From Luidia sarsii (lineage: Eukaryota > Echinodermata > Asteroidea > Paxillosida > Luidiidae), in contig OX465103.1 in the NCBI GenBank assembly GCA_949987565.1, forward strand, positions 12,791,145 through 12,855,144: DNA of 64,000 nucleotides, given 5' to 3'. Positions 57,412-64,000 of this stretch are shown here, piece by piece. Below the pieces are notes generated by a model. The model saw only the letters and a list, made by a program, of their open reading frames with translations, was not told where the DNA came from and searched no databases. The translations under genes were made by a program, and so were the position numbers. Numbering within the stretch: position 1 is the first letter of the stretch; every line of letters begins with the position of its first letter.

Positions 57412-57605
57412 TGTCAACATGTGGAGGCATCTCATGCCAGAATGAGTCGGGCCTATGGCAACTCAAGGTAGCAGACAGTGTGTGCTCTGCACGTCCATCA
57501 GGGGACTGCTGGTTTGTAACTAATGATGACTGCTCAATTCGTCCGATCTTTGAAGCATGCGGAATGTATGTGACCGCTGGAACGTGCCGGTGCTTGCCAA
57601 ATTAG
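57412..57605 (+). CDS. candidate last exon of the divergent lectin gene (Cys-rich)
   Basis: Opens after TTTTCAG and reads STCGGISC, NESGLWQL, SVC, GDCWF, DDC, EAC and TCRCLPN to TAG: eight cysteines in about 64 codons. No recognised family. Its acceptor phase (two bases completing a codon) fits the donor at 54320. A small secreted disulfide-rich module at the C-terminus is the simplest reading. AATAAA at about 57646 lies within 50 bp of the stop. It could also belong to an independent gene with an unseen first exon. Confidence 0.55.
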
Positions 57606-58112
57606 GTGATCCATACATTTGCTCAGCAAACTTTTTGCACTGCCAATAAACACTCTAGCCATTAGACCACAACGTCTCCCAAATTCTTACTATTCTTACT
57701 CCCGTGAAAAAACATACATTCATGGCACCAGAGTAGGCACATCAAATTAGTAGAAGTAGTAGCAAAAGCAGTGGCAGTAGCAGCAGCAGCAGCAGCAGCA
57801 TTAGTAATAGCAACAGCAGCAGTAACAGCAGCAGTAACATCAGCAGCAGCAGTAGTAATAGCAACAGCAGAAGTAACAGCAGCAGCAACAGTAGCAACAG
57901 TAGCAGTACTAGTAGCAGCAGTAGTAGTAACAGCAGCAGTAGCAGCAGCAGCAGTAGCAGCAGTAGCAGCAGCAGTAGCAGCAGCAGCAGTAGTAGTACC
58001 TCTATGGAAATCTGGAGCGGCCATGCATTGTTATGGAGGGAAAAAAGTGGATGGATCCACACACCCCTCCCACTGCAATGGTTCTGCCTCCGTCAGTGCA
58101 ACACAGACTTAC
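57606..58112. other. intergenic: trinucleotide repeat between lectin and dynein genes
   Basis: Contains AATAAA at about 57646, then the long AGC/AGT/AAC repeat (57748-57998), then about 110 bp before the last visible dynein exon (minus strand). The long Ala/Leu ORFs here are repeat artefacts. Confidence 0.7.
57748..57998. repeat. imperfect (AGC/AGT/AAC)n trinucleotide microsatellite, ~250 bp
   Basis: Almost uninterrupted triplets of AGC, AGT and AAC (for example AGCAGCAGCAGCAGC at 57780). It is open in several frames on both strands, giving meaningless poly-Ala and poly-Leu ORFs. Confidence 0.9.
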
Positions 58113-58348
58113 TTGGTTTGCCAGGAGTAGAGAATGCTGGTCATGACCGGGTGGGTGATGTACAGCCGGGTTGCCATGGCGCTCCTCGCCTCCGCCACTG
58201 CCTGTTGCCATGGAAAGCCCAGCCTGCCGGCCGAGTGGGAGGGCTTGCCTGGCAACGGCACGCCCAGGCGCTCTCGCTCACCCGGATCCTTCAGCACATA
58301 GTCCATGATGGCTTGGCGGACACTGCCCGTGTAGCAGCACAGCACCTC
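58113..58348 (-). CDS. axonemal dynein heavy chain, tail exon (last one visible)
   Basis: On the minus strand, acceptor CGCCACGCAG, 236 bp, strong donor AA/GTAAGT at 58112. It encodes CYTGSVRQAIMDYVLKDPGE, then RERLGV, FPWQQAV, and LYITHPVM..ILYSW. This is the conserved N-terminal tail motif of single-headed inner-arm dyneins (DNAH1/3/6/7/12 group): IVDYILxDPxERxRL, a PW motif, then LHxxNPxM and LW. It starts in phase 0, as required by the previous exon, and ends with two bases of a codon. No following exon was found at lower coordinates. The motor (AAA+) and linker domains are therefore not in the window. Confidence 0.85.
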
Positions 58349-58420
58349 CTGCGTGGCGGAGGGAAACCAACCGGTAATCACAACACTGGTCAACAATCAA
58401 GTGGTCGATCAACCCGGGCC

Positions 58421-59250
58421 CAATCTCATGGAATGTAAATAAGATTTGAAGGGCGGCGGAGTGAAATTGATCGCTAAACCCAACACTGGTCAATAATCAA
58501 TCGAGCAATCAACCCGGGCCCAATCTCATGGAATGTAGATAAGATTTGAAGGGCGGCGGAGTGAAATTGATCGCTAAACCCAACAATGGTCAATAATCAA
58601 TCGAGCAATCCACCGGGGCACAATCTCATGGAATGTAGATAAGGTTTAAGGGGCAGCGGAGAGAAACCCAACACTGGTCAATAATCAATCGAGCAATCAA
58701 CAAGGGCCCAATCTCATGGAATGTAGATAAGATTTGAAGGGCGGCGGAGTGAAATTGATCGCTAAACCCAACACTGGTCAATAATCAATCGAGCAATCCA
58801 CCGGGGCACAATCTCATGGAATGTAGATAAGGTTTAAGGGGCAGCGGAGTGAAACCCAACACTGGTCAATAATCAATCGAGCAATCAACAAGGGCCCAAT
58901 CTCATGGAATGTAGATAAGATTTGAAGGGCGGCGGAGTGAAATTGATCGCTAAACCCAACACTGGTCAATAATCAATCGAGCAATCCACCGGGGCACAAT
59001 CTCATGGAATGTAGATAAGGTTTAAGGGGCAGCGGAGTGAAACCCAACACTGGTCAATAATCAATCGAGCAATCAACAAGGGCCCAATCTCATGGAATGT
59101 AGATAAGATTTGAAGGGCGGCGGAGTGAAATTTATCGCTAAACTCAACACTGATCAATAATTAATCGAGCAATCCACCGGGGCACAACCTCATGGAATGT
59201 AGATAAGATTTGAAGGGTGGCAGAGTGAAATTGATCACTAAACCCGACAT
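58421..59250. repeat. minisatellite with alternating 100- and 88-bp monomers
   Basis: The marker CAATCTCATGGAATGTA occurs at 58421, 58521, 58621, 58709, 58809, 58897, 58997, 59085 and (as CAACCTC) 59185. Spacings: 100, 100, 88, 100, 88, 100, 88, 100. The 88-bp type lacks AATTGATCGCTA, and AACAAGGGCCC alternates with CCACCGGGGCAC, so the true period in the middle is 188 bp. The 100-bp monomers at the start are the simpler form. Confidence 0.9.
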
Positions 59251-59252
59251 TT

Positions 59253-59675
59253 GGGCCGTTCCCACTACACCAAATAAACGCGATTTAAACTGGGGACACA
59301 ATAAACGCGATTATTGGTGGGATTTGAATCGCGATTCAGACTCCACTAAGAGAGAGACTCTTTCAAATAATTGCGTTTATTTGCGACCAGATGTGTGTGG
59401 GAATGCTCCGCTTAAATCGCACTGGATTTTTTTAAGCCCACGATACATATGCAAGCATGGCATTTCCTGCCGGCAGCTTACTGCCAGGAAGTGTAGCACA
59501 GGGTTTGTGTTTGTTCGTCGGTGAGTCCCACCATTCCCGCTTGCGCAGCGCGACCATATGCTAACCGCAATCGGCTCGCATTTATTTGCGACCCAATTAT
59601 TTGGCCTATGTGGACACGACCCAAAAAACACCGGTTTTTGAATAGCGATTCAAATCGCGATTATTTTCATAGTGG
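59253..59675. mobile_element. transposon copy inserted in the minisatellite, right end clipped
   Basis: Begins GGGCCGTTCCCACTACACC and ends CATAGTGG; the ends are inverted repeats from CCACTA inward (AATAA.CGCGATT), but the right end lacks the complement of GGGCCGTT. Minisatellite sequence flanks both sides (AACCCGACA / GTCAATAATCAATC). Related in reverse orientation to the element at 54440. Confidence 0.6.
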
Positions 59676-59764
59676 TCAATAATCAATCAAGCAATCTTCA
59701 CAGAATATGAACTCAATACTGCGGTGACTGAGGGAGGAGGGATAAGGGGGGATGGGTCACTCAC

Positions 59765-59906
59765 ATCTGTGACTTCCTGCAGACAGGGTCCAAGGTGTTC
59801 GTCTTTAAGATGCCTGGGAATGAAGCCATGAATGCCATCTATGGACGCCCTGCTCAGAGGAGCTACCATAGACGGACTGATGGCATCTTCAATCAAACCA
59901 AAGTAC
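59765..59906 (-). CDS. axonemal dynein heavy chain, tail exon
   Basis: Minus strand, acceptor TTTTTTCGTAG, 142 bp, donor AGAT/GTGAGT. Encodes RYFGLIEDAISPSMVAPLSR, IDGIHGFI and CLQEVTD (R shared with the upstream exon). It lines up with the RYYYYL..GI...IAP segment that comes just before the DYILxDP motif in DNAH3/7/12-type chains, in the right order. Entry phase 2 (one base completes the codon) and exit phase 0 match both neighbours. Confidence 0.8.
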
Positions 59907-60320
59907 CTACGAAAAAAGGGGCAAAGCGTCAAACACATTTTTTTTTTTCGGGGGGGGGTCACTATTTTTGGCACGTATGAACGAGAAAGAAAAATAGACC
60001 GATTGCGCGACCAATGGTTACATGCCATCACGTGACTTATAGCTTGGGTATTTGTGCATCTTATTTGGTGCAGAACAGGAGTGGAAATGAGCAAAGAAGA
60101 CTATCATATTGTCCACATTCTCCTTTGTACATTTTCACCGCTGCTCTGTGCCAAATGAGATGAAAAAAAAACACCCACTTGTAAGTCACGTGAGGGCATT
60201 GTAAACAGTGGTCGCGCAATCGGTCTATTTGGGACATTTTTTTTTAGGAGGGGGTGTATCGGTGTGAGCTGGACCTGGAGTCTCTTTGGGGCCTGGTGGC
60301 AGCATTTTGGGTCCCGTTAC
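59907..60320. other. dynein intron with foldback element
   Basis: Contains the foldback element 59992-60230 and two homopolymer runs (T9 with G9 near 59,940; T9 near 60,240). No other feature. Confidence 0.7.
59992..60230. mobile_element. 239-bp foldback element
   Basis: AAATAGACCGATTGCGCGAC at the left end is matched by its exact complement at the right end, and the inverted repeat continues, with a few mismatches, for about 48 bp through TCACGTGAC. The centre (about 140 bp) is not repeated. No coding capacity. Confidence 0.75.
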
Positions 60321-60495
60321 CTGGGGAGATCCTTTTTGTCGGGCGTTGGGGGTCGGGACAGTCCATGGGTGGAGGTGGTGTGGGGTGGGAACACCACGTC
60401 CAGCACGGCCCGTGTCACTTGGTCGTGCTCCCGCCGGACGCTACTGACCGCTGTCCTGGGGGAGAGGTGGCCCTCCGTGTGTCCGTTGGTCCACC
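60321..60495 (-). CDS. axonemal dynein heavy chain, N-terminal exon
   Basis: Minus strand, acceptor TATCTGTCCAG, 175 bp, donor CCAG/GTAACG. Encodes RTAVSSVRREHDQVTRAVLD, VVFPP, and a Pro-rich PPTPDKKDLP stretch. The sequence is not strongly diagnostic by itself, but the phases (two bases in, two bases out) join it cleanly to the exons on both sides, and its GC content (about 63 percent by estimate) stands out from the AT-rich surroundings. Confidence 0.7.
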
Positions 60496-61452
60496 CTGGA
60501 CAGATAGGTGGAAGCAAGATTGCCATTTTAACTACTTGGGCACAAGTCGACGTGCTACAGATAATTTGGCAGACTGCTTCCTGGCTTCACAGGCCCTGGG
60601 ATTTAGGGTTTGCGGGTACACGTTGTACAATGGTCTTTTCATGGACACGATGTTCCGGCCAGTATGCACTTCCTTAGGAGAGCGGAGTTCACACTGTCCT
60701 CACACAACCTGCACCTCTCATGAAGAAACTACAGTACAGGGTGTAGCCGCAAACTTACATCCTACGTAACTTCCGCCATGCAAAGCTTCAAATCCACTTT
60801 TACAAGCCCTCTCAGTTTCCGAGATTTGCAATTTGGTCATTGAATGAGGTTTTGCCCTTGCTCAATGTGATAAACACTGAGTGCTCAGTGCTTTGCCCGA
60901 TGCCTGATTAAAATATTTCAGTCAGCTCGGGCGGGATTCGAACCCGCGACTCCCGAGTTCTAGTACGATCATTATACATTTCTTATTTGGTCACTGAAAG
61001 TCAGCAAGCACTCAGCAACATTTTCCCATGACTATAATAGGAGCAAATATACAAAAATGCTGTAAATCACTTACTGACTCAAATGACCAAAATGCAAATG
61101 CAAATGCAAAATTCAGAGGGACTGACGTTTCGATCCTAGCTGGGCGTGTCCTGAATGAAAACTTAACCAGAATTAGTTGGTCAAGATTGTTCCAAACATT
61201 GCCCTGCTGGCTTCTTGATCAGAGAGAAGCACAAACACAACTTTTGTAATTTGGTATTATATGGGTTCGTGCAGATAAGACGACCATGGGACTGGTCCTA
61301 GACGTGTTTGGCCTTCACTGCTATAGAAGTTGAGACGCATTGAACATGTCTCGGCCTTGGTGGAAATCGATCCCAGGATGCATCTTGACGTAGGACAAGT
61401 CAACCTTACTAAGACGCGTCTCAGTGTTTCATGAAATGCAGCTCACACCCAC
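60496..61452. other. dynein intron with dispersed repeats
   Basis: Contains several copies of a repeat with TTTGGTCATTGAA/GTCAGCAAGCACTCAGCA motifs (60,833; 60,985; inverted at 61,060-61,094), a tRNA-like T arm (60927-60960, minus), overlapping ATGCAAAT octamers (61,091-61,110) and TTTCGATCCTAGC at 61,129. No exon recognised. Confidence 0.55.
60927..60960 (-). repeat. tRNA-derived fragment (T arm with B box)
   Basis: On the minus strand, GCGGG TTCGAAT CCCGC is a perfect T arm with the pol III B box GGTTCGAATCC. No matching A box or acceptor 5' half lies at the right distance, so it is a tRNA-derived repeat rather than a gene. Confidence 0.5.
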
Positions 61453-61778
61453 CGCTCTTGTCAGAGTCTCCCTCGGTGCCGATGGGAGGAATGATCGAAG
61501 GGGCCGGGCCCCGACCCGAAGGCGGTGTTCCCTGACTGCTGTCCAGGCTTCTCCGCCTGCCGTCCGCCCGGGCACTGACTGAGTAGTCTGGCCCCGGCCC
61601 AGCGGCACGGCCGTCCCCGGTCTCGTCGGGGGGCGGTAGCGGCGTCCTGGGGCTAGTGACTGGTGGCGGCGTTGGCGTTGTCGGTCCCAGGATGGGAGGA
61701 AGGGGATGAGTCGATTGGACACTGGACGGGCGAGGGCTCCGCATGTCCATCTGCCGCCGTCGGGGCGACTCCCTGGGG
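61453..61778 (-). CDS. axonemal dynein heavy chain, N-terminal Pro-rich exon (first one visible)
   Basis: Minus strand, acceptor GAGAGCAG, 326 bp, donor AGCG/GTGGGT. Open throughout in a low-complexity, probably disordered frame (STHPLPPILGPTTPTPPPVT, ARADGRRRSLDSS, PSGRGPAPSIIPP). Long Pro/Ser-rich leaders are known before the first conserved motif in DNAH3-type chains. Exit phase 1 fits the next exon, which starts with two bases. It starts with one base completing a codon, so at least one more upstream exon is needed, outside or unrecognised at 61.8-64 kb. GC content is far above the window average. Confidence 0.65.
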
Positions 61779-61980
61779 CTGCTCTCAAGCAAAGACAGAC
61801 ACACACAAAAATGAGCATCAGCAACGCATGGACAATCACTCAGTCAGTCACTCACTCAGTCCCTTGACAGGAATGTTGTTGGGGAGGGATCTGATGAGCG
61901 CTGACAAAGCACACAAACTCTAAAAAAAAAAAAATAATAATAATAATTTTTGGAACAATTTTAAAAGATGTCAAAGAAAA

Positions 61981-62057
61981 CTGGGGGAAGACTTGAAACC
62001 TAACAACTTTTGATTTCTGTGTGCCACCACTCTTACCATCTGAGCAATACAGCCCTT
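61981..62057 (-). repeat. tRNA-like sequence, minus strand
   Basis: Minus strand reads AAGGGCTGTATTGCTCAGAT, GGTAAGAG and later GGTTTCAAGTC: A-box-like and B-box-like at tRNA spacing, but the T stem is broken. Probably a SINE head or tRNA relic. Confidence 0.45.
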
Positions 62058-62139
62058 AGATTGCGGCTTTCCTCAATAGTCAACTAGTCTTTACAGTGCA
62101 GCCAACTTATTAAAGGAGGAAGGCCGCTAACTAATTGAA

Positions 62140-62220
62140 GGGCTGAATAGCTCAGACTGTTGAATAGAATGCTGGTATGTAAATCCAGAGGCCTCAGGTT
62201 CAAGTCCCGGTCAAGTCAAA
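62140..62220 (+). repeat. tRNA-like sequence, plus strand
   Basis: GGGCTGAATAGCTCAGACTG at the start (A box) and GGTTCAAGTCC (B box) 60 bases later; no acceptor stem partner and a poor T stem. It lies 80 bp from a similar copy in opposite orientation at 61981. Confidence 0.5.
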
Positions 62221-62552
62221 GTTTTGTTTGCCATTTAAGAAAGAGACCTGTGTTCAAATCTCAGTTGACTGACCCCATTTTCCCCCCCAGAAATTTCTAA
62301 TATTTTTTTAAACCTTTCTTTCACTCATACATAATACCAGATTAAACTTGGGATTATGGATTCTTATGGTGTGCTTGAATGCAGAAATAACCCACAAGCA
62401 GTTTTTTGGAATAAAGCGTTTTAAGCATCAAAAGTTCTCCGAGAAAAATTATCTGATTTCCACTGAAGTCGAAACTCGTGATAGGCCTATTCTCCGATGC
62501 ATGTGGAAAAATGGAAAACCAGCAATTAGCTACTGACAAAAAAAACCCGCTG

Positions 62553-63243
62553 TGGCTATTGTTACGGCAGCCGTAACGCAACTTCCATTTTCTATAGTTA
62601 CGGCACTGCAACTGCGCAAGCGCGGGGACATGTCAGATTTTGTTGCATGGGGTATAACCCCACATGCACAGGCAGCGCCGCCTCAAGCTCAGTACCATAA
62701 GAAACATGGCAAATTCTCTGGCTGTAGGCACATATTTTGCTTGTCTGGAAGCAATATCCCTGTCATTATCGGAATGGAATAAGGTGTCTTTTACAATCAT
62801 GTATATAAGAAGCTCTCGCACAGTGAGAATGGCAAAAAAACGGGTCCCTAGCAAGTCGTCAGCGATGCACTGCATGTACTACAGTCTGTACATGTACTGA
62901 CTTTAATTCGCGTGCGTGCTGTCACTGCTGTGGCGGCAGAAAATACGAGAAGTCATTCAATTTAAGGGAGGTTTAAAAGACCACTATACAAATTATAAAA
63001 CTATGGCAATAAATAATGACGAATGTATCATGCAAATGCAACTAATCAAGATCAAGCACGACGGCTAGACGGCAGCGTCGTCAGCTAACATTGCGCTTCC
63101 AAAGTCAGTGTACACGTTACGGCCGGCGGGCCAGAAGCACTAGCATCGTGGTTCGATCTGGCACGTGTCCTCGTGCTTGCGCAGTTGCAGTGCCGTAACT
63201 ATAGAAAATGGAAACTGCGTTACGGCTGCCGTAACAATAGCCA
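62553..63243. mobile_element. 691-bp non-autonomous element with 80-bp terminal inverted repeats
   Basis: 62553-62632 and 63164-63243 are inverted copies with only a few mismatches (outer ends TGGCTATTGTTACGGCAGCC and its complement). CTG flanks both ends (62550-62552, 63244-63246), a possible 3-bp target duplication. No transposase ORF; the interior is unique sequence. Confidence 0.75.
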
Positions 63244-63873
63244 CTGCAAAAATAAAATGACAGCAGGACCTTTCTCAAAGGGAGAAACATTTTTAGAAGG
63301 GTCCTTGCAGGCCCTGTCCATTTCTTTTAGATTTGCATTTTGGTCCTTAAAGTCAGTGAGCAGTGAGCAATTTGTTTTGATATTACAGGAAAATCTTAAT
63401 AAGTCAAATCTCAAGGGAACAGAAATTGTGTTAAGCAGAGTTTTGAGTCAAGAGAAGTTGTACCATTGTTACTGAGGAGAATAGCATTGTTGTTTGACTT
63501 AAAGCCCTATACACAACATTGGTAAGATCGAAAAACAGAAATGTTCACAGATTTACATGAAACTTATACAGTTTGAAGATGGTTATAGTAGAAACCTCGC
63601 ACTGAAATATCTCTGCCTAAAACTATTTTTCGGAACAGTACGGCGTTCAAAACAAATGAAGCAGTTTTCACAATTTTCTCGATACTCGGTTGGCAGATTG
63701 AGCTGAAATTTTCAGAGGTGTGCTGTATCATGCAAGTGTTGGATCAGACAACATGTGGATGCTATTCTTTGACCTCATCCAATGCTGTGTAGGGGCTTTA
63801 ACAGGATTTTTGATTTCTCTGTACCTGAAGGAATGGCATGTTTACGTTCATGAGGTTGGGTAGTTGATGGTAA

Positions 63874-63903
63874 CCAAACCCTACATGTACATGTAGGGTT
63901 TGG
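63874..63903. repeat. perfect 30-bp palindrome
   Basis: CCAAACCCTACATGT followed without spacer by its exact complement. No gene nearby. Confidence 0.85.
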
Positions 63904-64000
63904 GCCATGATACACTCTGTATGTAATACATGAAGCAGAGGGGTGATTTTGTGTGTCCAAGGGGCAGCACCGAAAACTGTTATATGCCTCATGAGTGTTT

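Larger units (their letters stand above)
58349..59764. other. dynein intron with minisatellite and transposon
   Basis: Almost entirely the 100/88-bp minisatellite (58421-59250) and the element inserted in it (59253-59675), followed by the last remnant of the minisatellite (GGTCAATAATCAATCAAGC at 59674). Confidence 0.75.
61779..64000. other. upstream region of the dynein exons, repeats only
   Basis: Holds two tRNA-like repeats, a 691-bp inverted-repeat element (62553-63243), a fragment of the AGCAGGACCTTTCTCA repeat (about 63,260) and a 30-bp palindrome. I recognise no exon and no promoter. Confidence 0.55.

Noticed and set aside
57662..58130. Poly-Ala and poly-Leu ORFs of 106-120 codons on both strands
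   Set aside because: Artefacts of the AGC/AGT/AAC triplet repeat, open in several frames at once.
58004..58438. 144-codon plus-strand ORF across the 58.1-58.35 kb region
   Set aside because: Opposite a well-supported dynein exon (minus strand) and runs into the minisatellite.
60254..60769. 171- and 137-codon plus-strand ORFs
   Set aside because: Antisense to the GC-rich dynein exon at 60321-60495; no domain, while the minus strand has fitting splice sites and phases.
61663..61923. 86-codon plus-strand ORF
   Set aside because: Shadow of the Pro-rich dynein exon on the opposite strand.
62140..62220. Functional tRNA gene
   Set aside because: A and B boxes are present but acceptor and T stems do not pair; treated as a tRNA-derived repeat.

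Overview
This window is eukaryotic, most likely from a marine invertebrate deuterostome and probably an echinoderm such as a sea urchin. The evidence is AT-rich spacers with many ACCGGT sites, secreted single-domain C-type lectins of the echinoderm QPD kind, several non-autonomous transposons, and a spliced axonemal dynein heavy-chain gene. The species call is inference. Nothing bacterial is present (no operons, no Shine-Dalgarno logic).

Positions 1 to about 53,000 are a plus-strand tandem array of secreted C-type lectin genes. Each intact gene is one coding exon of about 176-179 codons: signal peptide, one long-form C-type lectin domain (CTLD), and a short tail with the motif CLQADANGRF. I sort the genes into five array types and one edge gene. 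A (and close A'): 1643, 6863, 10078, 22028, 25243, 37206, 49307. B: 1 (partial), 4858, 20024, 35200, 47302. D: 17835, 33011, 45113. E, the only EPN copy: 40434. T, 5'-deleted pseudogenes: 12969, 28134. F, a divergent edge gene: 53123. The array is a higher-order repeat A-A'-T-D-B with a period near 15.17 kb (6863-22027 and 22028-37205), plus two shortened units: 12.1 kb (A-E-D-B) and 5.22 kb (A plus an A'/B chimera). Units are nearly identical, so the duplications are very recent or partly an assembly effect. Spacers contain short decayed CTLD fragments.

The edge gene F suggests where the array came from. Its lectin exon can be spliced in matching phases to two cysteine-rich exons at 54197-54320 and 57412-57605. 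Array genes have a TAA stop where F has its candidate splice donor, and the D-type spacers still carry an 89 percent identical 38-bp copy of the start of F's second exon. The array genes therefore look like single-exon derivatives of a longer, spliced lectin.

From 57.6 to 64 kb the content changes: a trinucleotide repeat, then on the minus strand four phase-compatible exons (61778 down to 58113) of an axonemal dynein heavy-chain N-terminal tail, with a 100/88-bp alternating minisatellite and foldback or MITE-like elements in its introns. No later dynein exon is visible in the remaining 58 kb, so the lectin array is either nested in a huge dynein intron or has cut the gene. The last 2 kb hold a 691-bp element with 80-bp terminal inverted repeats, tRNA-like repeats and a perfect 30-bp palindrome.
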